A stretch of DNA of 64,000 nt from Streptomyces antimicrobicus (GTDB taxonomy: Bacteria; Actinomycetota; Actinomycetes; Streptomycetales; Streptomycetaceae): NCBI RefSeq assembly GCF_020532625.1, contig NZ_JAJAUY010000004.1, forward strand, positions 38,866 to 102,865, given 5' to 3'. Positions within the stretch are counted from its first letter, which is position 1. The number at the start of each line of letters is the position of its first letter. The position numbers and the translations under genes are program-made. Shown here piece by piece: positions 18,483 to 29,778 of the stretch. The notes beneath the pieces were generated by a model that saw only the letters and a list, made by a program, of their open reading frames with translations, was not told the DNA's origin and ran no database searches.

Positions 18483-19619
18483 TCAGCGGCCGTTGAAGGC
18501 GTCCTTCAGGCGGCTGAACAGGCCCTGCTGGCCGGGCTGGAACTGGCCCATCGGGCGCTCCTCGCCGCGCAGCTTGGCCAACTGCCGCAGCAGGTCCTCC
18601 TGCTGGGGGTCCAGCTTGGCCGGAGTCTGCACCTCGACGTGGACGATCAGGTCACCGCGGCCACCGCCGCGCAGGTGCGTGACACCGCGGCCGTGCAGCG
18701 GGATGGACTGGCCGGACTGGGTACCGGGCCGGATGTCCACCTCCTCCATGCCGTCCAGCGTCTCCAGCGGGCACTTGGTGCCCAGGGCCGCCGCCGTCAT
18801 GGGGATGGTGACCGTGCAGTGCAGGTCGTCGCCGCGGCGCTGGAACACCGGGTGCGGCAGCTCGTGGATCTCCACGTACAGGTCGCCGGCGGGGCCGCCG
18901 CCGGGGCCGACCTCGCCCTCGCCCGCGAGCTGGATCCGGGTGCCGTTCTCGACGCCGGCCGGGATCTTGACCGTCAGGCTGCGGCGGGAGCGGACCCGGC
19001 CGTCGCCCGCGCACTCGGGGCACGGGGTGGGGACCACGGTGCCGAAGCCCTGGCACTGCGGGCAGGGGCGGGAGGTCATGACCTGGCCCAGGAAGGACCG
19101 CGTCACCTGCGACACCTCACCGCGACCGCGGCACATGTCACAGGTCTGCGGGGAGGTGCCGGGCGCGGCGCCCTCGCCGGAGCAGGTCGTGCACACCACC
19201 GCGGTGTCGACCTGGATGTCCTTGGTGGTCCCGAAGGCCGCCTCGTCCAGCTCCAGGTCGATGCGGATCATCGCGTCCTGGCCGCGCCGGGTGCGCGAGC
19301 GCGGGCCGCGCTGGGACGCCGTACCGAAGAAGGCGTCCATGATGTCCGAGAAGTTGCCGAAGCCGCCGGCCCCGAAGCCGCCCGCGCCGCCGCCGCCCGA
19401 GGAGGACAGCGGGTCGCCGCCGAGGTCGTAGACCTGCTTCTTCTGCGGGTCCGACAGCACCTCGTACGCGGCGTTGATCTCCTTGAAACGCTCCTGCGTC
19501 TTGGGATCGGGGTTCACGTCCGGGTGCAGCTCGCGCGCAAGCCGCCGGAAGGCCTTCTTGATCTCGTCCTGCGATGCGTCGCGGCGCACGCCGAGTACGG
19601 CGTAGTAGTCCGTGGCCAC
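18483..19619 (-). CDS. dnaJ2: Chaperone DnaJ (second copy type)
   Basis: A full type I DnaJ of 378 residues, the Hsp70 co-chaperone. The J domain has the HPD motif in LHPDVNPD; a Gly/Phe-rich linker (GGGGAGGFGAGGFGNF) follows. The zinc region has four CxxCxGxG units (CTTCSGEG, CDMCRGRG, CPQCQGFG, CPECAGDG), and the C-terminal substrate-binding domains are complete. It starts the base after hrcA ends, so the two share one message under HrcA control. The name dnaJ2 reflects its linkage to hrcA rather than to dnaK. Confidence 0.95.
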   Translation of the reverse strand: MATDYYAVLGVRRDASQDEIKKAFRRLARELHPDVNPDPKTQERFKEINAAYEVLSDPQKKQVYDLGGDPLSSSGGGGAGGFGAGGFGNFSDIMDAFFGTASQRGPRSRTRRGQDAMIRIDLELDEAAFGTTKDIQVDTAVVCTTCSGEGAAPGTSPQTCDMCRGRGEVSQVTRSFLGQVMTSRPCPQCQGFGTVVPTPCPECAGDGRVRSRRSLTVKIPAGVENGTRIQLAGEGEVGPGGGPAGDLYVEIHELPHPVFQRRGDDLHCTVTIPMTAAALGTKCPLETLDGMEEVDIRPGTQSGQSIPLHGRGVTHLRGGGRGDLIVHVEVQTPAKLDPQQEDLLRQLAKLRGEERPMGQFQPGQQGLFSRLKDAFNGR

Positions 19620-20636
19620 TTACGACTCCGCCAGGATCTGTCCGACGTAACGTGCCACTGCGCGTACCGCTCCCATCGTTCCGGGGTAGTCCATGCGGGT
19701 CGGTCCGACCACGCCGAGTTTGGCGACTGTTTCGCCGCCCGAACCGTAGCCGACCGAGACGACGGACGTGGAGTTCAGTCCCTCGTAGGCGTTCTCGTGG
19801 CCGATGCGTACGGTCATGCCCGACTCATTGACCTCGCCGAGCAGCTTGAGGAGCACGACCTGCTCCTCGAGCGCCTCCAGCACCGGCCGGATGGTCAGGG
19901 GGAAGTCGTGTCCGAAGCGGGTGAGATTGGCGGTGCCGCCGATCATCAGCCGCTCCTCGGTGTCCTCGGCCAGCGTCTCCAGGAACGTGGCCAGCACGGT
20001 CTGCACCGTGCCGCGGTCCTCCGCGTCGAAGGACTCCGGCAGGTCCTGCACCAGCTGCGGCACGTCCGTGAAACGACGGCCGACGACCTTGCCGTTGAGC
20101 CGGGCCCGCAGGTCCGCCAGCGACTGCTCGCCGAACGGCGCCGGGCAGTCCACCATGCGCTGCTCGACCCGGCCGGTGTCCGTGATCAGCACGAGCATCA
20201 GGCGCGCGGGCGCCAGCGACAGCAGCTCGACGTGCCGGACGGTGGACCGGGTCAGCGACGGGTACTGCACGACGGCGACCTGCCGCGTCAGCTGCGCCAG
20301 CAGCCGCACGGTGCGGCCCACGACGTCGTCGAGGTCCACGGCGCCGTCGAGGAAGTTCTGGATGGCCCGCCGCTCCGGCGTCGACAGGGGCTTGACGCCC
20401 GCCAGCTTGTCGACGAACAGGCGGTAGCCCTTGTCCGTGGGGATCCGGCCGGCGCTGGTGTGGGGCTGGGCGATGTAGCCCTCCTCCTCCAGCACCGCCA
20501 TGTCGTTGCGGACCGTCGCCGGCGACACGCCGAGCCGGTGCCGCTCGGTGAGTGCTTTGGAGCCCACCGGCTCCTCGGTACCGACGTAGTCCTGGACGAT
20601 GGCGCGCAGCACTTCGAGTCTGCGTTCGCTGAGCAT
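19620..20636 (-). CDS. hrcA: Heat-inducible transcription repressor HrcA
   Basis: HrcA represses class I heat-shock genes by binding CIRCE operators. The 338-residue protein has the winged-helix N-terminus ([18 protein letters not shown], then [19 protein letters not shown]) and the long GAF-like HrcA domain to the end. The ATG at 20636 has a perfect GGAGGT seven bases upstream, favouring it over a GTG lying inside that site. A CIRCE element lies 42 bases upstream, so the gene is autoregulated. It heads the hrcA-dnaJ2 unit. Confidence 0.97.
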   Translation of the reverse strand: MLSERRLEVLRAIVQDYVGTEEPVGSKALTERHRLGVSPATVRNDMAVLEEEGYIAQPHTSAGRIPTDKGYRLFVDKLAGVKPLSTPERRAIQNFLDGAVDLDDVVGRTVRLLAQLTRQVAVVQYPSLTRSTVRHVELLSLAPARLMLVLITDTGRVEQRMVDCPAPFGEQSLADLRARLNGKVVGRRFTDVPQLVQDLPESFDAEDRGTVQTVLATFLETLAEDTEERLMIGGTANLTRFGHDFPLTIRPVLEALEEQVVLLKLLGEVNESGMTVRIGHENAYEGLNSTSVVSVGYGSGGETVAKLGVVGPTRMDYPGTMGAVRAVARYVGQILAES

Positions 20637-20677
20637 CGCGCGCACCTCCAGCTGGTTCGGTCGGATTTCGGCCTGCG

Positions 20678-20706
20678 TCTGGCACTCGCTGCGGGTGAGT
20701 GCCAGA
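20678..20706 (-). promoter_or_regulatory. CIRCE operator of hrcA-dnaJ2
   Basis: TCTGGCACTC, nine bases, GAGTGCCAGA: a perfect 10-bp inverted repeat with the CIRCE spacing. The core GCACTC-N9-GAGTGC matches the consensus; the outer bases differ from the usual TTA/TAA. It sits just downstream of the predicted -10 box, where bound HrcA would block transcription. Confidence 0.93.
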
Positions 20707-20719
20707 GAACCCCCCGGTC

Positions 20720-20750
20720 AGTGTACGGCGGGCGGGCACGCCCCCCGCAA
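20720..20750 (-). promoter_or_regulatory. Predicted hrcA promoter
   Basis: Minus strand: TTGCGG at 20745-20750 and TACACT at 20720-20725, 19 bases apart. Its position immediately before CIRCE supports it, although the spacing is one or two bases longer than ideal. Confidence 0.45.
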
Positions 20751-20790
20751 GGGCGGACGGCCGTCGGGCCGGTCACGGTAGCGTCCCGGT

Positions 20791-21528
20791 ATGGACATCG
20801 CATGGGAAGAGGCAGGGTGGGAGCGGCTCTCCGCGCGGGCCGGGCGCCGGCGGCTGCCGGGCTGGGACTGCACGGTGGGGCTGGTGGTGGGGGACGACGC
20901 GGTGCTGATGATCGACCCTGGTTCGTGCATCCGGGAGGGCGCGGAGCTGCGGGCGCAGGCCGAGGGGCTGACCGGTCGGCACGTGACCCATCTCGCATTC
21001 ACCCACGACCATTTCGATCACGTCCTGGGTGCCGCGGCCTTCCCGGGCGCCGAGGTCTACGGCGCCGTGGGACTGGACGCGCTCATGTCCTCGGCCCGGG
21101 GCCGGGAGGAGCTGCGCGCGGACGCCGTCCGGCAGGGCCTGCCGGAGGCGGACGCGGCGGAGTCCGCGGCGCAGCTGGTGGCCCCCCGGCACCTGGTCTC
21201 GGGCGAGTGGACGCTGGAGCTGGGCGGCCTCCAGGTGCTGCTGGCCAACGTCGGTCCCGGCCACACCCCGCACGACCTGGCGGTGTGCGTACCGGACCCG
21301 GCGGGCACCGAGGTGGTCTTCTGCGGGGACCTGGTGGAGGAGTCCGGCGAACCCATGGCCGGACCGGACGCGGTGCCGGCGCAGTGGCCCGCCGCGCTGG
21401 ACCGGTTGCTCGCCCTGGGCGGCCCGGACGCCCTGTACGTGCCCGGTCACGGAGCGGTGGTGGACGCGGCCTTCGTGACTGCGCAACGCGCCACACTGGC
21501 GGCGCGTTTCGGCGTGTCGTCCGCGTGA
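20791..21528 (+). CDS. MBL-fold metallo-hydrolase
   Basis: A 245-residue metallo-beta-lactamase-fold hydrolase. The metal site is THDHFDHVLG near residue 70; later ligands are the His of GPGHTPHDL, the Asp of VFCGDLVEE and the His of VPGHGAVV. Size and motif spacing resemble glyoxalase II-like and lactonase-like proteins, but no substrate can be named. The ATG at 20791 lies divergent from hrcA with about 85 bases between the start and the CIRCE element. A second plus-strand gene follows after 28 bases. Confidence 0.88.
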   Translation: MDIAWEEAGWERLSARAGRRRLPGWDCTVGLVVGDDAVLMIDPGSCIREGAELRAQAEGLTGRHVTHLAFTHDHFDHVLGAAAFPGAEVYGAVGLDALMSSARGREELRADAVRQGLPEADAAESAAQLVAPRHLVSGEWTLELGGLQVLLANVGPGHTPHDLAVCVPDPAGTEVVFCGDLVEESGEPMAGPDAVPAQWPAALDRLLALGGPDALYVPGHGAVVDAAFVTAQRATLAARFGVSSA

Positions 21529-21556
21529 CCGGCCCCGGGTGCCTACCGTCGTCCGA

Positions 21557-22396
21557 ATGCGTGAGTACTCACCCGATCTGACCCCGCCCTGGAAGCGCCC
21601 CCGGGCGGTACCGGAGGTTCCGGCCGATCCGGAGCTGGTGGTCGAGGTGGCGGGCGCCGACTTCTGCGGGGCCGTGGTGGCGTGCGAGGCCGGCACGGTG
21701 ACCCTGGAGGACCGCTTCGGCAAGCGCCGCGTCTTCCCGCTGGAACCGGCCGGCTTCCTGCTGGACGGCCGGGCCGTGACCCTGGTCCGCCCCGCGCGCG
21801 GCCGGGGCGGCGCCGGCGGTCCGGGGGGCCCGGGCGGTCATGGCGCCGGTCCGGCCCGTACGGCGTCCGGCTCGATCGCCGTGCCGGGGGCGCGGGCCCG
21901 GGTCGCCCGGGCGGGCCGGATCTACGTGGAGGGGCGGCACGACGCGGAGCTGGTCGAGCGGGTGTGGGGCGACGACCTGCGGATCGAGGGCGTGGTCGTG
22001 GAGTACCTGGAGGGTGTCGACGACCTCCCGGCGATCGTGGCCGACTTCGGCCCGGCCCCCGACGCCCGGCTGGGGATCCTGGTCGACCACCTGGTCCCGG
22101 GGTCCAAGGAGTCGCGGATCGCGGCGGCGGTGACCTCCCCCGACGTGCTGGTCGTCGGCCATCCGTACGTCGACGTCTGGCAGGCGGTGAAGCCGTCGGC
22201 CCTCGGCATCGCCGCCTGGCCCGTGGTCCCGCCCGGGCAGGACTGGAAGACGGGCGTCTGCCGGGCGCTGGGCTGGCCGCCGAACACCGGGGCGGCCTGG
22301 GCCCGCATCCTGTCGCGCGTGACGTCGTACCGCGATCTGGAGCCGGCGCTGCTGGGGCGGGTGGAGGAGCTGATCGACTTCGTGACGGCGCCGTAG
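21557..22396 (+). CDS. DUF3097 family protein
   Basis: A 279-residue actinobacterial protein, unknown function. It opens MREYSPDLTPPWKRP, typical of the family. The middle looks Toprim-like: a Glu in YVEGRHDAELVERVWG and an acidic pair in GILVDHLVPGSKESRIA, which is why some databases hint at nucleic-acid metal chemistry; this is a resemblance only. A Gly-rich linker (GGAGGPGGPGGHGAG) separates the N-terminal small beta domain from it. The ATG at 21557 was chosen because the family starts there. Likely co-transcribed with the MBL hydrolase, and convergent with hemW. Confidence 0.85.
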   Translation: MREYSPDLTPPWKRPRAVPEVPADPELVVEVAGADFCGAVVACEAGTVTLEDRFGKRRVFPLEPAGFLLDGRAVTLVRPARGRGGAGGPGGPGGHGAGPARTASGSIAVPGARARVARAGRIYVEGRHDAELVERVWGDDLRIEGVVVEYLEGVDDLPAIVADFGPAPDARLGILVDHLVPGSKESRIAAAVTSPDVLVVGHPYVDVWQAVKPSALGIAAWPVVPPGQDWKTGVCRALGWPPNTGAAWARILSRVTSYRDLEPALLGRVEELIDFVTAP

Positions 22397-22444
22397 GGCC
22401 GCGGGGCGGCCTGACGGCGCCGTAGCCGCGGGGCGGCGCGGACC

Positions 22445-22514
22445 GGTGGCGGGTGGCCGGTGGTTGGTGGCCGGTGGCGGGTGGCCGGTGGCGGGTGGCC
22501 GGTGGCCGGTGGCC
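22445..22514. repeat. Ten tandem heptamers (GGTGGCC/GGTGGCG)
   Basis: Ten uninterrupted 7-bp units fill 22445-22514: GGTGGCG, GGTGGCC, GGTGGTT, GGTGGCC, and so on. The block ends one base before the hemW stop codon, between convergent genes. The G-rich plus strand has many GG pairs and could form a two-layer quadruplex in DNA or RNA. Confidence 0.93.
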
Positions 22515-22515
22515 G

Positions 22516-23748
22516 TCAGTCCACCAGGTCGCGCACCACGGCGTCGGCCAGCAGCCGCCCGCGCAGGGTCAGGACGGCGGAGCCGGCCGCGTACGGCCCC
22601 GGCTCCAGCAGGCCGTCGGCCAGGGCGCGCCCGGCCGCCGCGAGACCGGCCGGGGCCAGCAGGGACAGCGGGCAGCCGGTCACCAGGCGCAGTTCCAGCA
22701 GGATCCGCTCGACCCGGCGGTCCTCGTCGGAGAGCAGTTCGCGGCCGGCGCCGGGCGAGTGGCCCGCCGCCAGGGCGGCGGCGTAGGCGCCGGGGTGCTT
22801 GACGTTCCACCAGCGGACCCCGCCGACGTGGCTGTGGGCGCCGGGACCGGCGCCCCACCAGTCGGCGCCGCGCCAGTACAGCTCGTTGTGCAGGCAGCGG
22901 GCGGCCTCGGAGGTGGCCCAGTTGGAGACCTCGTACCAGCTGTAGCCGGCCTCCGCCAGCACCGAGTCCGCGATCAGGTAGCGGTCGGCGTGCACGTCGT
23001 CGTCGGTCGTCGGGACCTCGCCGCGCCGGATGCGGCGGGCCAGCTGGGTGCCCTCCTCGACGATCAGCGCGTACGCCGACACGTGGTCGGGCCCGGCACC
23101 GAGCGCGGCCTCCAGCGAGGCCCGCCAGTCGTCGTCGGACTCGCCGGGGGTGCCGTAGATCAGGTCGAGGTTGACGTGCTCGAAGCCGGCCGCGCGCGCC
23201 TCGCCGACGCAGGCCTCGGGCCGGCCGGGGGTGTGCGTGCGGTCGAGCACCTTCAGCACGTGCCGGCGGGCGCTCTGCATGCCGAAGGAGATCCGGTTGA
23301 AGCCGCCCTCGCGCAGCTCGGCGAGGTAGGCCGGGGTGACCGACTCCGGGTTGGCCTCGGTGGTGACCTCGGCGTCCTCGGCGAGCCCGAACTCGTCCCG
23401 GATCGCGCCGAGCATCCGGACCAGGTCGGCGGCGGGCAGCAGGGTCGGCGTGCCGCCCCCGACGAAGACGGTCCGGACCGGCCGCGGGTCGTCGCCGAGC
23501 ACCTTGCGCGCGAGGCGCACCTCGCCGGTGAGGGTGTCGGCGTAGTTCTCGCGGGACGCGAGCACCCCGCCCGTGCCGCGCAGCTCGGAGGCGGTGTAGG
23601 TGTTGAAGTCGCAGTACCCGCAGCGCGTGGCGCAGTACGGGACGTGCAGGTAGAACCCGAGGGGACGGCCGGCCGCGCCGGTCAGGGCGTGGGACGGCAG
23701 CGAGCCGTCCTCGGGCACGGGGTCGCCGTCGGGCAGGGCGGAAGGCAT
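22516..23748 (-). CDS. hemW: Radical SAM protein HemW (heme chaperone, HemN-like)
   Basis: A 410-residue radical SAM protein. The 4Fe-4S/SAM cluster motif is C39-x3-C43-x2-C46 (CATRCGYCDFNT), followed by FVGGGTPTLL. The HemW C-terminal domain is present. HemW proteins insert heme rather than oxidise coproporphyrinogen; the conserved features distinguishing them were judged by gene context (next to lepA, as in many bacteria) and by the lack of extra N-terminal residues of HemN. It is last in the run lepA, acyl-CoA ligase, hemW. Confidence 0.9.
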   Translation of the reverse strand: MPSALPDGDPVPEDGSLPSHALTGAAGRPLGFYLHVPYCATRCGYCDFNTYTASELRGTGGVLASRENYADTLTGEVRLARKVLGDDPRPVRTVFVGGGTPTLLPAADLVRMLGAIRDEFGLAEDAEVTTEANPESVTPAYLAELREGGFNRISFGMQSARRHVLKVLDRTHTPGRPEACVGEARAAGFEHVNLDLIYGTPGESDDDWRASLEAALGAGPDHVSAYALIVEEGTQLARRIRRGEVPTTDDDVHADRYLIADSVLAEAGYSWYEVSNWATSEAARCLHNELYWRGADWWGAGPGAHSHVGGVRWWNVKHPGAYAAALAAGHSPGAGRELLSDEDRRVERILLELRLVTGCPLSLLAPAGLAAAGRALADGLLEPGPYAAGSAVLTLRGRLLADAVVRDLVD

Positions 23749-23921
23749 GGACCCATTGTCGCGTATGCCGCGACACGCCCGGGCCGGGCGTGCCGCGGCG
23801 GTGCGACGGCGGTGGTACGACGGCGATGGTGCGACAGCGGCGCGACAGCGGCGCGACGGCTGCCGCGCGGTCGGGGCGCCGCCGGGGCCCGCAGGCTCCG
23901 TGGGCCGCCCCGCTGCGAGGC

Positions 23922-25811
<1,890 letters not shown>

Positions 25812-25944
25812 GACATCCTCCGGACCGGTCCACGCGGGCAGCGCGTTCCGTTCTTGTAACTGGCGAGTAACCATCGAGCTGCGATCAGGGTAGAGGTCAG
25901 CCGGCGGGTGCGTAAGAGCCGGCGGGCGGCCGGTTCATAACGAA

Positions 25945-25976
25945 ACGGGCCCCCGCGCCGCCGCGCGAGGGCCCGT
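25945..25976 (-). terminator. lepA terminator
   Basis: ACGGGCCC (25945-25952) pairs with GGGCCCGT (25969-25976), and the inner CGCG bases extend the stem. On the minus strand it is followed by TTTCGTTATG, a modest T-rich stretch, 36 bases after the lepA stop. Confidence 0.7.
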
Positions 25977-26011
25977 GGGCACCGCTTCCGGTTCGCTGCC
26001 CGGACGCGGCC

Positions 26012-27877
26012 CTACTTCTTCTTGCCGCCGCTCTCGTCGCTGGAGAGCACCGCGATGAACGCCTCCTGCGGGACCTCCACGGAGCCGACCATCTTCATCC
26101 GCTTCTTGCCTTCCTTCTGCTTCTCCAGCAGCTTCCGCTTACGGGAGATGTCGCCGCCGTAGCACTTGGCGAGGACGTCCTTGCGGATGGCGCGGATCGT
26201 TTCACGGGCGATGACCCGGGAGCCGATGGCCGCCTGGACCGGCACCTCGAAGGCCTGCCGCGGGATGAGCTCGCGCAGCTTGGCGACCAGGCGCACGCCG
26301 TAGGAGTAGGCGGCGTCCTTGTGGGTGATCGCCGAGAAGGCGTCGACCTTGTCGCCGTGCAGCAGGATGTCGACCTTGACCAGGCTGGAGGCCTGCTCGC
26401 CGGTGGGCTCGTAGTCGAGGGAGGCGTAGCCGCGGGTCTTGGACTTCAGCTGGTCGAAGAAGTCGAAGACGATCTCCGCGAGCGGGAGGGTGTAGCGGAT
26501 CTCGACGCGGTCCTCGGAGAGGTAGTCCATGCCGAGCAGGGTGCCGCGGCGGTTCTGGCACAGCTCCATGATCGAGCCGATGAACTCGGTCGGGGCGAGG
26601 ATCGTGGCGCGCACGACCGGCTCGTACACCTCCGAGATCTTGCCCTCGGGGAACTCGCTCGGGTTGGTGACCGTGATCTCGGTCTTGTCCTCCATGACCA
26701 CGCGGTAGACCACGTTGGGCGCGGTGGCGATGAGGTCGAGGCCGAACTCGCGCTCCAGGCGCTCGCGGATCACGTCGAGGTGGAGCAGGCCGAGGAAGCC
26801 GACGCGGAAGCCGAAGCCGAGGGCCGCGGAGGTCTCCGGCTCGTAGACCAGGGCGGCGTCGTTGAGCTGGAGCTTGTCCAGGGCGTCGCGCAGCTCCGGG
26901 TAGTCCGAGCCGTCCAGCGGGTACAGACCGGAGAAGACCATCGGCTTCGGGTCCTTGTAGCCGCCGAGGGCCTCCGTGGCGCCGCCGGTCATCTGGGTGA
27001 TGGTGTCGCCCACCTTGGACTGGCGGACGTCCTTCACACCGGTGATCAGGTAGCCCACCTCACCGACGGACAGGCCGTCGGCGGGCAGCATCTCCGGGGA
27101 GTTGCAGCCGATCTCCAGCAGCTCGTGGGTGGCGCCGGTGGACATCATCCGGATGCGCTCGCGCTTGTTGAGCGTGCCGTCGACGACCCGGACGTACGTG
27201 ACCACGCCGCGGTAGGAGTCGTAGACCGAGTCGAAGATCATGGCGCGGGCGGGGGCGTCCTTGACGCCGACCGGGGCCGGGACCGTCTCGACCACGCGGT
27301 CGAGCAGGGCCTCGACGCCCAGGCCCGTCTTGGCGGAGACCCGCAGCACGTCGTCGGGCTCGCAGCCGACCAGGTTCGCCAGCTCCTCGGCGAACTTCTC
27401 CGGCTGGGCCGCCGGCAGGTCGATCTTGTTGAGCACCGGGACGATGGTGAGGTCGTTCTCCATCGCCAGGTAGAGGTTGGCGAGGGTCTGCGCCTCGATG
27501 CCCTGGGCGGCGTCCACCAGCAGGATCGTGCCCTCGCAGGCCGCGAGGGACCGGGAGACCTCGTAGGTGAAGTCCACGTGGCCCGGGGTGTCGATCATGT
27601 TGAGGATGTGCGTGCGGCCCTGGCCCTCGCCCGCGGTGGGCGCCCACGGCAGCCGGACCGCCTGGGACTTGATCGTGATGCCGCGCTCACGTTCGATGTC
27701 CATGCGGTCGAGGTACTGGGCGCGCATCTGCCGCTGGTCGACGACGCCGGTGAGCTGGAGCATCCGGTCGGCGAGCGTCGACTTGCCGTGGTCGATGTGC
27801 GCGATGATGCAGAAGTTGCGGATCAGCGCCGGGTCGGTACGGCTCGGCTCGGGCACGTGGCTAGGGGTCGCGGGCAC
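26012..27877 (-). CDS. lepA: Elongation factor 4 (LepA), back-translocating GTPase
   Basis: A 621-residue ribosome-bound GTPase. G1 is AHIDHGKST (26-34), followed by GITIK, G3 DTPGHVDF and G4 [11 protein letters not shown]-like domains II, III and V and the LepA-specific C-terminal domain are complete, ending in a lysine-rich tail. The start is GTG at 27877. It is divergent from rpsT with 190 bases between them, the common actinobacterial arrangement. Confidence 0.97.
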   Translation of the reverse strand: MPATPSHVPEPSRTDPALIRNFCIIAHIDHGKSTLADRMLQLTGVVDQRQMRAQYLDRMDIERERGITIKSQAVRLPWAPTAGEGQGRTHILNMIDTPGHVDFTYEVSRSLAACEGTILLVDAAQGIEAQTLANLYLAMENDLTIVPVLNKIDLPAAQPEKFAEELANLVGCEPDDVLRVSAKTGLGVEALLDRVVETVPAPVGVKDAPARAMIFDSVYDSYRGVVTYVRVVDGTLNKRERIRMMSTGATHELLEIGCNSPEMLPADGLSVGEVGYLITGVKDVRQSKVGDTITQMTGGATEALGGYKDPKPMVFSGLYPLDGSDYPELRDALDKLQLNDAALVYEPETSAALGFGFRVGFLGLLHLDVIRERLEREFGLDLIATAPNVVYRVVMEDKTEITVTNPSEFPEGKISEVYEPVVRATILAPTEFIGSIMELCQNRRGTLLGMDYLSEDRVEIRYTLPLAEIVFDFFDQLKSKTRGYASLDYEPTGEQASSLVKVDILLHGDKVDAFSAITHKDAAYSYGVRLVAKLRELIPRQAFEVPVQAAIGSRVIARETIRAIRKDVLAKCYGGDISRKRKLLEKQKEGKKRMKMVGSVEVPQEAFIAVLSSDESGGKKK

Positions 27878-27956
27878 GCAGTGTCCTGATTCTCGGGTCT
27901 CAGTCGGAACGTTACGCAGGCGTCTATCGTCCCATGACTACGGCCGTGCGCTCGGT

Positions 27957-27986
27957 TTGGGCCACCTGTTGGGCGCCTGGTAGCCT
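27957..27986 (+). promoter_or_regulatory. Predicted rpsT promoter
   Basis: TTGGGC at 27957-27962 and TAGCCT at 27981-27986 with an 18-base spacer, about 80 bases before the rpsT start. This fits the main vegetative sigma factor. Confidence 0.6.
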
Positions 27987-28066
27987 GGGCAGCTGTGTCT
28001 CGTGTGCCCTCTCAGCTTGCGCGACACCAACCGAAGATCAACCTCTGAACCTGAAAAGGCTCTTTC

Positions 28067-28333
28067 GTGGCGAACATCAAGTCCCAGATCAAGCGGAACA
28101 AGACGAACGAGAAGGCCCGCCTTCGCAACAAGTCCGTCAAGTCCGAGCTCAAGACCTACATCCGCAAGGCGACCGAGTCCATCGCCGCCGGTGACGCGGA
28201 GAAGGCCACCGCGGCCGTCCGTCTGGCTTCGAAGAAGCTGGACAAGGCCGTCTCGAAGGGTGTCATCCACAAGAACGCCGCCGCCAACAAGAAGTCGGCG
28301 CTGGCCACCAAGGTTGCCACCCTCCAGGGCTGA
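28067..28333 (+). CDS. rpsT: 30S ribosomal protein S20
   Basis: An 88-residue, lysine-rich helical protein that binds 16S rRNA. It begins [20 protein letters not shown] and matches S20 throughout. The start codon is GTG with GAAAAGG about seven bases upstream. It is a single-gene unit with its own promoter and faces holA. Confidence 0.98.
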   Translation: MANIKSQIKRNKTNEKARLRNKSVKSELKTYIRKATESIAAGDAEKATAAVRLASKKLDKAVSKGVIHKNAAANKKSALATKVATLQG

Positions 28334-28480
28334 GCTACTTCGATGTGATCGCCGGGACGGACCCAGCGGGCCCTCTCATCCGCTCCTGACCGGCACCCCC
28401 TCCGCCCCCGGGCGGCGGGACCACGCGTCGCACGCGGCCTGCGTTCGCCACGCGGGTGCGACGCCCCCGAGCACCAACCC

Positions 28481-28527
28481 GAAGGCCCCGACCTCTCCCT
28501 TTCCCCAGGACAGAGGCCGGGGCCTTC
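28481..28527. terminator. Hairpin between convergent rpsT and holA
   Basis: GAAGGCCCCG at 28481 pairs with CGGGGCCTTC ending at 28527, with an additional CCTC/GAGG pairing inside. It lies about 150 bases past the rpsT stop and 200 past the holA stop and may serve both strands. Confidence 0.6.
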
Positions 28528-28727
28528 GGCGTACCTGGGGCGGCGGGGCCGGGCGGGGCGGCCGGGGGCGGCGGAGCCAGGCCCGGCGGGGCGGAGCCGG
28601 CGGGGCGGAGCCGGCGGGGGTGGCGGGGCGTGGGGGCTGGGCAGGGGCGGCGGTGCGTGGTAGCGGGAACCGGTGCGGCGAAGGGCGGCCCGCGGTCGGT
28701 TGGGCTCCGGTGGAGGGCGTGGGGCGG
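28528..28727. repeat. G-rich low-complexity spacer
   Basis: The spacer between the hairpin and the holA stop is built of GGGGCGG, GGAGCC and GGCGGGG words, including two copies of GGCGGGGCGGAGCC. The plus strand has runs of four or five G that could form quadruplexes. No gene is visible. Confidence 0.6.
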
Positions 28728-29717
28728 TCAGCGGTGGGGGCGGGCGGCTCGGGAGACTGCCACCACGGCCTTTTCCAGGGCGTACTCCGGGTCGTCGCCG
28801 CCGCCCTTGACGCCCGCGTCGGCCTCGGCGACGGCGCGCAGGGCCTGGGCGACACCGTCCGCCGACCAGCCCCGCATCTGCTGCCGGACCCGGTCGATCT
28901 TCCACGGCGGCATCCCGAGGTCCCGGGCCAGGTCGCCCGGGCGGGCGCCGCGCGGCGCGGAGGCCAGCTTGCCGATGGCCCGGACCGCCTGGGCCAGGGC
29001 GCTGGTGATCAGGACCGGCGCCACCCCGGTGCCCAGCGACCACCGCAGCGCCTCGAGCGCCTCGGCCGCCCGGCCCTCGACCGCGCGGTCGGCCACCTCG
29101 AAGCTGGAGGCCTCGGCCCGACCGGTGTAGTACCGGCCGACCACGGCCGCGTCGATGGTGCCCTCGACGTCGGCGCACAGCTGCGCCGCCGCGCTGGCCA
29201 GCTCCCGCAGGTCGCTGCCGATCGCGTCCACCAGGTTCTGGCAGGCCTCGGGCGTGGCCGACCGGCCGAGCGTGCGGAACTCGCCCCGGACGAACGCCAG
29301 GCGGTCCCCCGCCTTGGTCATCTTCGGGCAGGCCACCTCCCGGGCGCCGGCCTTGCGGGCGGCGTCCAGCAGGCCCTTGCCCTTCGCGCCACCGGCGTGG
29401 AGGAGCACGAGCGTGATCTCCTCGGCGGGCGCGTCCAGGTAGGCCTTGACGTCCTTGATCGTGTCCGCGGAAAGGTCCTGCGCGTTGCGCACGACCACGA
29501 CCTTGCGCTCGGCGAACAGCGACGGGCTCGTCAGCTCCGCGAGCGTCCCCGGCTGCAGCTGGTCGGGAGTCAGGTCCCGCACGTCGGTGTCGGGGTCGGC
29601 GGCCCGGGCGGCCGCCACCACCTCCCGCACGGCGCGGTCGAGCAGCAGGTCCTCCTGCCCCACCGCGAGGGTGAGCGGGGCGAGCGGATCGTCGGTGGAG
29701 TTCTTCCTGGTGGCCAT
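28728..29717 (-). CDS. holA: DNA polymerase III subunit delta
   Basis: The clamp-loader delta subunit, which opens the sliding clamp. The 329-residue protein has LTLAVGQEDLLLDRAVREVV at the N-terminus, then LFAERKVVVVRNAQDL, and the domain III region DLARDLGMPPWKIDRVRQQMRGWS. It is diverged from E. coli HolA but shows the full three-domain length. The ATG at 29717 has GGAG three bases upstream; an ATG four codons earlier is possible. It lies downstream of comEA, comEC and the YceI gene. Confidence 0.92.
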   Translation of the reverse strand: MATRKNSTDDPLAPLTLAVGQEDLLLDRAVREVVAAARAADPDTDVRDLTPDQLQPGTLAELTSPSLFAERKVVVVRNAQDLSADTIKDVKAYLDAPAEEITLVLLHAGGAKGKGLLDAARKAGAREVACPKMTKAGDRLAFVRGEFRTLGRSATPEACQNLVDAIGSDLRELASAAAQLCADVEGTIDAAVVGRYYTGRAEASSFEVADRAVEGRAAEALEALRWSLGTGVAPVLITSALAQAVRAIGKLASAPRGARPGDLARDLGMPPWKIDRVRQQMRGWSADGVAQALRAVAEADAGVKGGGDDPEYALEKAVVAVSRAARPHR

Positions 29718-29778
29718 CGGCTCCAGCATCGCACGCCGCACCGACAGTGCCGGGCGCCCCGTACCGGAGAATGGTGCG

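Noticed and set aside
17403..21581. A 1392-codon plus-strand frame across the hrcA-dnaJ region
   Set aside because: It is the reverse of real genes (nitronate monooxygenase, dnaJ2, hrcA) and has no family features; long antisense frames are expected in very GC-rich DNA.
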